Below are positions 7,277 through 15,925 of a stretch of DNA of 45,071 nt, piece after piece. Where the stretch lies: the NCBI RefSeq assembly GCF_000281065.1, contig NZ_AKKK01000031.1, positions 1-45,071 of the forward strand, written 5' to 3'. The stretch's first letter is position 1. Every line of letters begins with the position of its first letter. Made by a program: the position numbers and the translations under genes. This DNA comes from Arthrobacter sp. M2012083 (GTDB lineage Bacteria > Actinomycetota > Actinomycetes > Actinomycetales > Micrococcaceae). The notes under the pieces were generated by a model. It had not been told where the DNA came from, did not search any database, and worked only from the letters and a program-made list of their open reading frames with translations.

Positions 7277-8779
7277 TCAGTAACCCGCAAACGAGTCCAC
7301 GTGGACTCGCCGCGCCCCTGCGACACGTGCTGCAGCTCGAAGGGAATCCACACTCGCCGGCGAGCCCGAGACAAAGACTTCCCGATCCCCAATGTCCGGA
7401 ACCAGCTCCTTAAGGCGCGCTGCATCGATTCTGGAGGTACCGGCGTCGACCATGAACTCCGGGGGAGTGGAACCGTCCGCAAGGCGGGCGATGACCTTCG
7501 CTCCGGAGGCTTGCAGCTGTTCCACGGAGGCCAGCTCCTCGCGACCTTTCGCGAGGTATACCACCACCGTGTCGCGCGCGGCGTTGTCGGCGGCCAGTTG
7601 CGACAGGAAAGGCGTGATGCCGATTCCTGCGGCGATCAGCAGGACCGGCTTCCCGGCGTCGTGCGGTAAAACAAAGTCTCCCCCCACGGCTGTTGCAGCA
7701 ACGGTGTCCCCGGGTCGAAGCGCAAGCAGCGCCTTCTTCGCTGCAGACAGTGGCTCGGCCGTACCCACGCCGAAGGTAACCTCAGCCGCACCAGGAGGGC
7801 TGGTAATGCTGAAGACGCGGCGACGGCCCCTACCGTCGGATCCGGAATGCGGCAGATTGAGCTCCATGAACTGTCCGGGCTCAAAGCGCACTGGACGCTG
7901 CGGTTCGAACCTGAATTCAGTACTGGCAGGGGTGAGGGGGCGCGAACCCTTGAACGTCAGGTGGACGCCGCCCCGCTGTCCAACAAAGAACGCAATGAGG
8001 TTACCCAGCAGCAGTGCGAGTTCCGGGGAGTTGGCAATAAAGCCGAAGTTATAGGGGACTGCGAAAACGACACCCACGACGGCGGCAAGCGCCAACTGCT
8101 GCCAGCGACGGGGAGGCAGGGTGAGTGGTTCCGAAAGCATGAAGCCGACGAAGAACAGCAGCGGCCGTTGGGCCAAGGACTGCCATAAAGCCTGTCCCAG
8201 CGACATATTGCGGCTAAGTAGCTCGACGGTGATGATGCCAGTGGCCGTCACCAGGAAAACGCTGGCCATCAGCATTTTCCGTGTGCGATACAGGACAATC
8301 AGCACTCCGGGAACCAGCAGCCACAGCATCGCCGGCGTGGCAGCCCACCACGTGGCGATATTGAGCCCCGTCAGGCCCGTAATGAACGCACCTGCGGCGG
8401 CCGGGTTGAAGATATGACGCCCGCGGAAGGCCAGGGCGTACTTGGACACGCTGGCCAGCACACAAGCCAACGCAACGCCCGCGATCTCCATCGCTCCAAA
8501 GGCGGGCCAGAAAAGGAAGTACAGCAGCAGTCCAGTGATCAGTGACGACTCCGTATGCTGCTTGACACCAAAGAGCCAAGCCAGGAGTCGGCCGGAGGCA
8601 TAGGTTACGCCCAGGCAAAGCACCAAATGGACCAGCATCTCGGGTAGGCCAAAGGTCAACCATCCCAAGACGTTGAGGACCATGCTGTAGGCCACTAGCA
8701 CGCCCAGCACCCAGAGAATCAAGCGGTACATGGTGAAGTGGCCCAACCAGGTGTCCACGCGGGACTTAGCGGCAATCAT
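7277..8779 (-). CDS. RnfD/NqrB-like membrane domain fused to a ferredoxin-NAD(P)+ reductase domain
   Basis: 500-residue membrane flavoprotein. Residues 15-275 hold 8-10 hydrophobic helices of the RnfD/NqrB type, with RHIFNPAAAG (121-130) and SEPLTLPPRR (216-225) matching conserved family sites. Residues 280-500 form an FNR module: FAD motif RRVFSITS (320-327), NAD(P)-site IAAGIGITPF (382-391), FVSGSP (469-474) and a C-terminal aromatic Y500. The likely role is to take electrons from NAD(P)H in the cytosol and pass them across the membrane. No clear SGAT flavin-attachment motif is seen in the membrane domain; WAATP (145-149) is the nearest. The start overlaps the apbE stop by 4 bases (ATGA), indicating translational coupling. 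The electron acceptor is unknown; the operon-mate FMN lipoprotein is the obvious candidate. Confidence 0.85.
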   Translation of the reverse strand: MIAAKSRVDTWLGHFTMYRLILWVLGVLVAYSMVLNVLGWLTFGLPEMLVHLVLCLGVTYASGRLLAWLFGVKQHTESSLITGLLLYFLFWPAFGAMEIAGVALACVLASVSKYALAFRGRHIFNPAAAGAFITGLTGLNIATWWAATPAMLWLLVPGVLIVLYRTRKMLMASVFLVTATGIITVELLSRNMSLGQALWQSLAQRPLLFFVGFMLSEPLTLPPRRWQQLALAAVVGVVFAVPYNFGFIANSPELALLLGNLIAFFVGQRGGVHLTFKGSRPLTPASTEFRFEPQRPVRFEPGQFMELNLPHSGSDGRGRRRVFSITSPPGAAEVTFGVGTAEPLSAAKKALLALRPGDTVAATAVGGDFVLPHDAGKPVLLIAAGIGITPFLSQLAADNAARDTVVVYLAKGREELASVEQLQASGAKVIARLADGSTPPEFMVDAGTSRIDAARLKELVPDIGDREVFVSGSPASVDSLRAAARVAGARRVHVDSFAGY

Positions 8780-9648
8780 GTGAACAGTCTCCCCTCAAAA
8801 CCTTTCGAAAAGGCGGCAGCACCGCTCGACGACACCGTCAGCCATGAGAAGTCGAATTCCTTCTCCAGCGGAGCAGGTTCAAGCATGAACAATGCCGTGG
8901 CCAGGCCGTCAGCCACCAGGGCGCTCTCAGCCATGGTCCATGTAGCCACAGTGGTGTGTACAGGTTTGCCCGTTGTTCCATCCAGGACATGGTGGAGACC
9001 ATCACCCCACACGCGGCGGTTCGAGGCCGAGGCACACAATGCGGAGTTGTGCAGTTCCACCGTCCCTATGGCCTGCCGGGGGTTATAGGGATGCTCCAAA
9101 GCAACGGTGACCGGCTGGTTTCCGGAGTGCAGCATGTCGCCACTTCCGTCCAACAGGAAGTCGGCGTACCCGGCTTCCCGCAGGACTCCGCCCAAGAGGT
9201 CCACGAGCTGGCCCTTCCCGGCGGCTCCTGTGTCCAAAACCACCGGTTCTTTTGCCGACATCTCGGTCCCTGCCCAATCAAGGACGTCTTCCCAGCGGGG
9301 CGGAGGGAGGGGACTGCCCGATGGTTTGAGGGCATAAGTGGCGTCATAACCCAGCCGCTCCAGGCTGCTGCCGATGAGCGGGGTCATGGCACCACCGCTG
9401 AGGCGATACAGCGTCGAATAGACCTCTTGCAGGCGGACGGCGTGCCCCGGAAGGGTGATTTTTCCTGCGCTACGGGAAAGGCCGGACACCAAGGAATCCG
9501 TCCTGAACCGTGACCACGTCGTGTCGTACGCCGCGACCACTTCAAGCAGTTCACGCCGGACAGCGGCAACCAAGCCGGCCGGCGTCGATATCTCCCACTG
9601 CGTACCGATCCCTTCGAAGCGGAAGGTGCTCCAGCCAGGGTGCGGCAT
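8776..9648 (-). CDS. apbE: FAD:protein FMN transferase (ApbE family)
   Basis: 290-residue enzyme that transfers FMN from FAD onto a Ser or Thr of FMN-binding domains. Family motifs are LDTGAAGKGQLVD (138-150), LLDGSGDM (165-172), HHVLDGTTGKPV (219-230) and the metal-site stretch AESALVADGLATALF (240-254). It has no signal peptide or lipobox. ApbE proteins commonly act outside the membrane, so its location is uncertain and secretion could be non-standard. It starts 5 bases after the FMN-binding lipoprotein stop and overlaps the downstream membrane reductase gene by 4 bases. The substrate is therefore almost certainly the neighbouring lipoprotein. Confidence 0.9.
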   Translation of the reverse strand: MPHPGWSTFRFEGIGTQWEISTPAGLVAAVRRELLEVVAAYDTTWSRFRTDSLVSGLSRSAGKITLPGHAVRLQEVYSTLYRLSGGAMTPLIGSSLERLGYDATYALKPSGSPLPPPRWEDVLDWAGTEMSAKEPVVLDTGAAGKGQLVDLLGGVLREAGYADFLLDGSGDMLHSGNQPVTVALEHPYNPRQAIGTVELHNSALCASASNRRVWGDGLHHVLDGTTGKPVHTTVATWTMAESALVADGLATALFMLEPAPLEKEFDFSWLTVSSSGAAAFSKGFEGRLFT

Positions 9649-9653
9649 GGCTG

Positions 9654-10148
9654 CTACTTGGCCTGGGACTTGATCTGTTCCACGGCTTCGTTGAAGCCAC
9701 CGGAAGTCAGTGAAGAGCCAGCCACTTTGGAGACGTTGAGTTCGTCGATATCCTTGCCCACGATCTGTGCGGCGATCCCGCTGGCGAACTCACCCTGGAA
9801 CTTCTTGGTATTGGGATTGGAGGGGTGGACCGTGATGTTGACCGCAGAAACCTTGTCGGCTGCAAGCGTCAGCTCAACCCCCACCGTCTCCTGGCCATTG
9901 GGCGACGTGTACGTGCCGTCGGAGCTGTAGGTCCCGTCCTTGTAGGCGGAAGCGCCGGTAGAAGCGACAGCCGTTGACGATGAAGTGCCCGGTGACGAAG
10001 GACTGCTGGTGGAGGCCTGGCCCCCATCCTGGGTAGCGGGGGTTTGGGTCGAAGGGGCTTCGGTTGTGGGGGCACATGCCGCGGCTGTTCCAATGATGGA
10101 GAGGCCTGCGAAACCAACGTAGAGGCTCTTGCGGAGTGGCGTAGTCAT
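9654..10148 (-). CDS. FMN-binding domain lipoprotein
   Basis: 164-residue exported protein. The N-terminus MTTPLRKSLYVGFAGLSIIG is a signal peptide, and GTAAAC gives a lipobox cysteine at C25. A Ser/Thr/Pro-rich linker (26-68) leads to an FMN_bind domain (about 70-164). The motif AGSSLTS (143-149) aligns with the SGATxTS flavinylation site, so S146 should carry covalent FMN placed by the adjacent ApbE. The ATG at 10148 is preferred over a TTG at 10184 because the signal peptide begins there. It is the first gene of a three-gene minus-strand operon. The expected role is a one- or two-electron carrier on the outer face of the membrane. Confidence 0.85.
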   Translation of the reverse strand: MTTPLRKSLYVGFAGLSIIGTAAACAPTTEAPSTQTPATQDGGQASTSSPSSPGTSSSTAVASTGASAYKDGTYSSDGTYTSPNGQETVGVELTLAADKVSAVNITVHPSNPNTKKFQGEFASGIAAQIVGKDIDELNVSKVAGSSLTSGGFNEAVEQIKSQAK

Positions 10149-10371
10149 GGTTCTGCTCGTTTCAACTGGACAAGAATTCGTCAATGGTCACTTACGTCAA
10201 GGGATACTGCGTGTACCGGGATGACCAACGAGGCCACCTCCTACGTGTTCACAACGTTGAATTCAGCGTAATGGTTCAGTCTGTGGCGTCGGGTAGCCGT
10301 TCCTGTAAGTGGGCTGTGACCACATTATCCACATACGGGACCCTCAATTCCGCGACTTTGCGGGCCCCCGG
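10149..10371. other. Divergent intergenic region between the flavin operon and argS
   Basis: No gene is seen. On the minus strand TTGACG (10201-10196) is a possible -35 for the lipoprotein operon, but only a poor -10 (AATTCT) follows at 16 bases. The argS end has a clear -10 close to the GTG start. Confidence 0.3.
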
Positions 10372-10377
10372 TAGGCT
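10372..10377 (+). promoter_or_regulatory. -10 element of a probable leaderless promoter for argS
   Basis: TAGGCT ends 6 bases before the GTG start of argS. The intervening AGGAGC resembles a ribosome site but is only one base from the start codon, too close to work normally. A leaderless transcript beginning at or near the GTG is the better reading. Confidence 0.5.
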
Positions 10378-10383
10378 AGGAGC

Positions 10384-12033
10384 GTGACTCCCGAAGAACT
10401 CTCTGCTGCCATATCCGCCTGCCTTAGGGACGCCGTTTCCACCGGCGAAATCGCCCTGACGGAATCTGTCGTGCCCGACGCCGTACGAGTGGAGCGACCC
10501 AAGAACCGGGATCATGGAGACTGGGCCACCAACATCGCCCTGCAACTCTCCAAGCAGGCCGGCATGAATCCCCGTGAATTCGCAGGCATCCTCAGCAACC
10601 GTCTGCAAGGCATTCCCGGTGTTACCGGAGTGGAAATCGCCGGTCCGGGCTTCCTGAACATCACCGTGGATGCTGCCACAGCCGGCGCCCTCGCCAAAGC
10701 CATTGTTGAGGCGGGAACCAGCTATGGCACCAACCAGGCGCTCGCAGGGCGTGTGGTCAACATGGAGTTCGTTTCAGCGAATCCCACCGGTCCGTTGCAC
10801 ATCGGGCACACACGCTGGGCCGCCTTGGGCGATGCCATTGCCCGTGTTCTGCGTGCCTCCGGCGCCAGCGTCACCGCCGAGTATTACATCAACGACGCCG
10901 GCTCGCAGATGAACGTCTTCGCCAACTCCGTCCTCTCCCGTCTTCATGGACGTGGCGTGCCTGAGGGGGGCTACCCGGGCGAGTACATCCGCGAGCTTGG
11001 CGACGAAGTCCTGAAGGCCCACCCGGATATCCGCGAGCTGACGGACGAGGCAGCCCTGCCCGTTATCCGCGCCGCTGCCTACCAGGCACAGATGGCAGAC
11101 ATCAGGACAACGTTGGCGGAGTTTGGCGTCGAGTTTGACGTCTTCTTCTCGGAAAAGGAACTGCACGACGCCGGTGCGATCGAATCCGCCGTCGCCCGCC
11201 TTCGCGAGCAAGGCCATGTTTTCGACGACGGCGGCGCCGTCTGGTTGCGCACCACAGACTTCGGTGACGACAAAGACCGTGTCATGATCCGTGCCAATGG
11301 CGAACCTACCTACTTCGCTGCGGACGCTGCGTACTACCTTTCAAAGAAGGACCGCGGCTTCACGGAGAAGATTTACCTGCTTGGTGCGGACCACCACGGA
11401 TACATCAACCGTTTGAAAGCCATCGCAGCCTGCGCGGGCGATGATCCCGAGGTCAACATCGAGGTCCTCATCGGCCAGCTTGTGTCCGTGAACGGCGCCA
11501 AGCTTTCCAAACGCGCCGGTAACATCATCGAGCTCAAGGACCTTATTTCCTGGCTCGGCAAGGATGCCGTCAGGTATTCCCTGGCCCGTTTCCCGGCTGA
11601 CTCGCCGCTGACGCTGGATCCGGAACTGCTGAAGAAACACAGCAACGAGAACCCGGTGTTCTACGTGCAGTATGCTCACGCCCGCTCCCGCGGCACAGCA
11701 CGCAATGCTGCCGAGGCCGGCGTGGAGCGTTCTGTCTTTGACGCATCGCTCCTGGACCACGCCACGGAAAACGAGTTGCTCTCCTACCTCGGCAGCTACC
11801 CGTCCATCGTGGCGAAGGCTGCAGAACTGCGCGAGCCCCACCGTGTGGCCCGCCACCTCGAAGTCATCGCCGGTGCCTACCACCGCTGGTACGACGCTTG
11901 CCGCGTTTCTCCGCAAGGGGACGAGCCGGTACAGGATGTCAACCGTACGCGTCTGTGGTTGAACGACGCCACCAGCCAAGTGCTGGCCAACGGACTCGAA
12001 CTGCTGGGCGTTTCTGCGCCGGAACGGATGTAG
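10384..12033 (+). CDS. argS: Arginyl-tRNA synthetase
   Basis: 549-residue class I synthetase that charges tRNA-Arg in the cytosol. The N-terminal Add-1-like domain spans about 1-100. The HIGH signature sits in NPTGPLHIGH (133-142), and the KMSKS equivalent KLSKR at about 373-377. The C-terminal anticodon-binding helical domain ends in LELLGVSAPERM, typical of the family. The start is a GTG just downstream of a -10-like element. It leads a plus-strand run in which lysA begins 4 bases after its stop. Linkage of argS to lysA and the threonine genes is common in Actinobacteria. Confidence 0.97.
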   Translation: MTPEELSAAISACLRDAVSTGEIALTESVVPDAVRVERPKNRDHGDWATNIALQLSKQAGMNPREFAGILSNRLQGIPGVTGVEIAGPGFLNITVDAATAGALAKAIVEAGTSYGTNQALAGRVVNMEFVSANPTGPLHIGHTRWAALGDAIARVLRASGASVTAEYYINDAGSQMNVFANSVLSRLHGRGVPEGGYPGEYIRELGDEVLKAHPDIRELTDEAALPVIRAAAYQAQMADIRTTLAEFGVEFDVFFSEKELHDAGAIESAVARLREQGHVFDDGGAVWLRTTDFGDDKDRVMIRANGEPTYFAADAAYYLSKKDRGFTEKIYLLGADHHGYINRLKAIAACAGDDPEVNIEVLIGQLVSVNGAKLSKRAGNIIELKDLISWLGKDAVRYSLARFPADSPLTLDPELLKKHSNENPVFYVQYAHARSRGTARNAAEAGVERSVFDASLLDHATENELLSYLGSYPSIVAKAAELREPHRVARHLEVIAGAYHRWYDACRVSPQGDEPVQDVNRTRLWLNDATSQVLANGLELLGVSAPERM

Positions 12034-12037
12034 GGAA

Positions 12038-13510
12038 ATGACCACAAACGCATCACACGCTTCTCCGCTCGCACCTGATTGGTTGGCTGTTCCCGAAGAC
12101 CTCAACGCCTTGCAGTCGCCCATGTGGGCGGCCGGGGTTGAGAAGAACGACGCCGGCGAGGTCACCATTGACGGAGCGTCCGTCAGCGAGCTCAAGGAAC
12201 AGTATGGAACTCCGCTGTTCGTCATGAGTGAATCGGACTTCCGGTCCCGCGCTCGGGCGTTCAAAGACGCGTTTGATTCCGCCTTCGCGGACATTTGCGG
12301 GGGAGTGGACGTCTACTACGCCGGGAAGTCGTTCCTGTGCACTGCAGTGGCCAGCTGGGTTTCCGAGGAAGGCCTTCGCTTGGACACCTGTTCGGGCGGC
12401 GAACTGGCTGTTGCCGCCCGTGCGGGAATCGAAGGACCCAATCTTGGCCTGCACGGCAACAACAAGTCCGACGCCGAGATCAAACGCGCGTTGGATATGA
12501 AAGTCGGCCGCATCGTGGTGGACAGCCTCGATGAACTGGAGAGGGTTGCCAAGATTGCCTCCAGCCGTGGCGAAACTGCCAAGGTCATGCTCCGGCTGAC
12601 CCCCGGCGTGCACGCCCACACACATGAGTTCATTGCCACGGCACACGAGGACCAGAAGTTTGGCCTCTCGATGGCAGGGGACACTACCGATGAAGCAGGC
12701 TTGTCAGCAGCCGAGGAAGCGGTGGCTGCAGCAACCTCCTACGCAAGCATCGAGCTCTTGGGCCTCCACTGCCACATCGGCTCCCAGATTTTCGAGCCGG
12801 ACGGCTTTGCCCTTGCAGCGGAGAAGCTACTGGGCTTCCTCGCCTCCATGCAGGCCAAGTACTCCATCGTCATGCCCGAACTGGACTTGGGCGGCGGTTA
12901 CGGAATCGCCTACACCCCGGTGGATACACCCCGGCCGCCAGCCGAAATCGCGCAGGCGATGGCCGCCGTCGTGCGTTCCAAGTGCGCTGAGCTGGACATC
13001 ACTCCACCTCGTATTTCGATTGAACCCGGACGCGCAATCGTGGGCAGCACCACGTTCACGCTTTATGAAGTTGGCACGCTGAAGACCGTCCGTGTTGATG
13101 TCACTGAGGGGGAACAAGGAGACAACAACGTTACGTATCCCCGCCGCTATGTGTCGGTGGACGGCGGGATGAGCGACAACGCGCGCCCGGTGCTTTACGA
13201 CGCGGATTATTCGGCAATTTTGGCTTCCCGGGACTCTTCGGCGGCTCCTCAGCTGTCCCGCGTAGTGGGCAAACATTGCGAGAGCGGCGACATAGTTGTT
13301 AGAGATGTATATCTGCCCGCGGACGTGGCAGCCGGTGATTTGCTCGCAGTACCGGGTACCGGCGCCTACTGCTGGGCCCTCTCCAGCAACTACAACTACC
13401 TGGCCAGGCCTGGCGTTGTCGCTGTACGCGACGGAGCCGCCCGGCTGATTGTCCGCGGGGAAACCGAAGAAGATCTCTTGAACCGCGACATGGGAGTGGC
13501 GAATGTCTGA
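12038..13510 (+). CDS. lysA: Diaminopimelate decarboxylase
   Basis: 490-residue PLP enzyme of the alanine-racemase/ornithine-decarboxylase fold that makes L-lysine from meso-diaminopimelate. The PLP lysine is K97 in YYAGKSF; DLGGGYG (about 285) and EPGRAIVG bind the cofactor phosphate, and GKHCESGD (about 411) supplies the active-site cysteine from the partner subunit. The ATG lies 4 bases after argS, with AGGGAA in front. The 3' end overlaps hom by 8 bases. It has a slightly long N-terminal arm of about 40 residues before the barrel. Confidence 0.97.
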   Translation: MTTNASHASPLAPDWLAVPEDLNALQSPMWAAGVEKNDAGEVTIDGASVSELKEQYGTPLFVMSESDFRSRARAFKDAFDSAFADICGGVDVYYAGKSFLCTAVASWVSEEGLRLDTCSGGELAVAARAGIEGPNLGLHGNNKSDAEIKRALDMKVGRIVVDSLDELERVAKIASSRGETAKVMLRLTPGVHAHTHEFIATAHEDQKFGLSMAGDTTDEAGLSAAEEAVAAATSYASIELLGLHCHIGSQIFEPDGFALAAEKLLGFLASMQAKYSIVMPELDLGGGYGIAYTPVDTPRPPAEIAQAMAAVVRSKCAELDITPPRISIEPGRAIVGSTTFTLYEVGTLKTVRVDVTEGEQGDNNVTYPRRYVSVDGGMSDNARPVLYDADYSAILASRDSSAAPQLSRVVGKHCESGDIVVRDVYLPADVAAGDLLAVPGTGAYCWALSSNYNYLARPGVVAVRDGAARLIVRGETEEDLLNRDMGVANV

Positions 13511-14819
13511 AGTGCAAACCCTGAAGGTGGCCCTGCTGGGCTGTGGCAACGTTGGGGCCCAGGTTGCGCGGATTCTGATTGACGACGCCGAGGCCCTCGC
13601 TGCCCGCAGCGGAGCCCGCTTGGAACTTGCCGGCATCGCCGTGCGCAATATCGACTCCCCGCGCAACGTCGAACTGCCGCGCGAACTATTCACCACGGAT
13701 GCCGATACCTTGGTGAAGGATGCGGACCTCGTCATTGAACTCATGGGCGGCATCGAGCCTGCCCGTTCGCTGATCCTGACGGCCATCCAGAACGGGGCAT
13801 GCGTTGTCACCGGGAACAAGGCACTGCTCGCACAGGACGGCCCCACACTCTACGAAGAGGCAGACAAGGCCGGCGTCCAGCTGTCCTACGAGGCCGCCGT
13901 CGCCGGTGCGATCCCCATCCTGCGCCCTATCCGCGACAGCCTGTCCGGCGACCGCATCACCCGCGTCCTGGGCATCGTCAACGGCACCACCAACTTCATC
14001 CTTGACCAGATGGACACCACAGGTGCGCAGTTCTCCGACGCCCTGGCGGAAGCCCAGCGCCTTGGGTATGCCGAAGCCGACCCCACAGCCGATGTCGAAG
14101 GTCATGACGCCGCAGCGAAGGCAGCGATCCTTGCATCCTTGTCCTTCCACACGCGCTTCTCGCTGGATGATGTCTACTGCGAGGGCATCACCAAGGTCAG
14201 CGCTGCGGACATCGCCTCCGCCAAGGAAGCCGGCTTTGTCATCAAGTTGCTCGCGATCGCCGAGAAGATCGAATCATCGGACAACGGCAGCGGCATTTCT
14301 GTGCGCGTTCACCCCACACTCCTGCCGCGCGAACACCCGCTGGCTGCTGTTCGTGGTGCCTTCAACGCCGTTTTCATTGAAGCGGAAAACGCAGGCGAAC
14401 TAATGTTCTATGGCCAAGGTGCGGGTGGGACGCCCACCGCATCCGCCGTGCTGGGTGACCTCGTATCTGCCGCCCGGCGTTTGGTCCTGGGCGGCCCCGG
14501 CCGAACGGAAACCACCACTGGCCACGTTCCGGCGCTGGCCATCGATGCGTCCACCACCAGCTACTACATCGGCCTGGACGTCGCTGACCAAGCCGGCGTG
14601 CTGGCCAGGATCGCGCACATCTTTGCGGAAAACGGGGTTTCCATCGAAATCATGCGTCAAACGATCCACCGCGACTCCGCCTCGAACGTTGAGTCGGCCG
14701 AGCTGAAGATCGTGACGCACCGTGCATCCGAAGCTGCACTCGCGGCAACCGTCGAGGCCGTGAAGGGCCTGGACGTCATCAATTCTGTAACATCCGTACT
14801 CCGGGTAGAAGGGGTCTAA
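13503..14819 (+). CDS. hom: Homoserine dehydrogenase
   Basis: 438-residue NAD(P)-dependent enzyme converting aspartate semialdehyde to homoserine. The N-terminal Rossmann motif is LLGCGNVGAQVA (about 11-22). The catalytic domain follows, with conserved GAIPILRPIRDSL and NGTTNFILDQM. A C-terminal ACT domain (about 350-430) is the usual site of threonine feedback inhibition. It overlaps the lysA stop by 8 bases and is followed directly by the GTG of thrC, so the genes are translationally coupled. Confidence 0.97.
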   Translation: MSEVQTLKVALLGCGNVGAQVARILIDDAEALAARSGARLELAGIAVRNIDSPRNVELPRELFTTDADTLVKDADLVIELMGGIEPARSLILTAIQNGACVVTGNKALLAQDGPTLYEEADKAGVQLSYEAAVAGAIPILRPIRDSLSGDRITRVLGIVNGTTNFILDQMDTTGAQFSDALAEAQRLGYAEADPTADVEGHDAAAKAAILASLSFHTRFSLDDVYCEGITKVSAADIASAKEAGFVIKLLAIAEKIESSDNGSGISVRVHPTLLPREHPLAAVRGAFNAVFIEAENAGELMFYGQGAGGTPTASAVLGDLVSAARRLVLGGPGRTETTTGHVPALAIDASTTSYYIGLDVADQAGVLARIAHIFAENGVSIEIMRQTIHRDSASNVESAELKIVTHRASEAALAATVEAVKGLDVINSVTSVLRVEGV

Positions 14820-15923
14820 GTGGCTCACCAATGGCGCGGAGTAATCCGCGAATACGCTGATCGTTTGCCTGTAACGGAAGCCACCAAGGTCATCACCCTG
14901 GGCGAGGGCGGCACGCCCCTGGTCCATGCGCAGAAGCTTTCAGAGCTGACCGGCTCCGAGGTTTACCTTAAGGTCGAAGGCATGAACCCCACGGGTTCGT
15001 TCAAGGACCGCGGCATGACAATGGCCATGACAGCCGCTGTGGAGGCCGGTGCCAAGGCTGTGGTTTGCGCCTCTACCGGCAACACTTCCGCCTCAGCTGC
15101 TGCGTACGCCACAGCCGCCGGCCTCAAGTGCGCGGTGCTGGTGCCCGAGGGCAAGATCTCCATGGGCAAGCTGAGCCAGGCTATCGCCCACGGTGCCACC
15201 CTGCTCCAGGTTGATGGTAACTTCGACAACTGCCTGGACATCGCTCGAAAGCTCGGCGAGGCTTACCCGGTGTTCCTGGTGAACTCAGTCAACCCGGCGC
15301 GCATCCAGGGCCAGAAGACCGGTGCCTTCGAAGTTGTGGACACACTGGGCGATGCCCCCGACATCCACGTCCTTCCAGTGGGCAACGCTGGCAACATCAG
15401 CGCCTACTGGAAGGGTTATAAGGAGTATTCCGCGCCGTTTGAGACGCCTAACGGAACACTCCCGGCTGTTTCCACCAAGACACCCGTCATGTGGGGCTTC
15501 CAAGCTGCAGGTGCAGCGCCGTTCGTTGCAGGGCACCCCATTACCGAGCCCGACACGATCGCTACTGCCATCCGCATCGGCAACCCGGCCTCATGGGAGA
15601 CCGCAGTTGCGGCCCGTGACGAATCGGGCGGATTGATTGAAGCTGTCACCGACGACGAGATCCTCGCCGCCCACCGCTGGCTTTCAGCGAAGGAAGGCGT
15701 CTTCGTTGAACCGGGTTCCGCTGCAGGTGTCGCGGGATTGATCAAGAAGCACGCTGCAGGCGAGGTCCCGACCGGCAAAACCATCGTCATCACGGTCACC
15801 GGACACGGGCTCAAGGACCCGCAGTGGGCCCTCCGCACTGAGGACGGCAGCGATGTCCAGCCCGTCAAGGTGCCGAACGATGTCGTCACTGTTGCCGCGG
15901 AACTGGGACTGGAAGAAAACTAA
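14820..15923 (+). CDS. thrC: Threonine synthase
   Basis: 367-residue PLP enzyme that turns O-phosphohomoserine into threonine. The PLP lysine is K62 in [10 protein letters not shown]; the phosphate-binding loop corresponds to [10 protein letters not shown]. It starts with GTG at the base after the hom TAA, with AAGGGG in front. The length and motifs match the short actinobacterial class. The 3' end is 2 bases from the thrB start. Confidence 0.97.
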   Translation: MAHQWRGVIREYADRLPVTEATKVITLGEGGTPLVHAQKLSELTGSEVYLKVEGMNPTGSFKDRGMTMAMTAAVEAGAKAVVCASTGNTSASAAAYATAAGLKCAVLVPEGKISMGKLSQAIAHGATLLQVDGNFDNCLDIARKLGEAYPVFLVNSVNPARIQGQKTGAFEVVDTLGDAPDIHVLPVGNAGNISAYWKGYKEYSAPFETPNGTLPAVSTKTPVMWGFQAAGAAPFVAGHPITEPDTIATAIRIGNPASWETAVAARDESGGLIEAVTDDEILAAHRWLSAKEGVFVEPGSAAGVAGLIKKHAAGEVPTGKTIVITVTGHGLKDPQWALRTEDGSDVQPVKVPNDVVTVAAELGLEEN

Positions 15924-15925
15924 GA

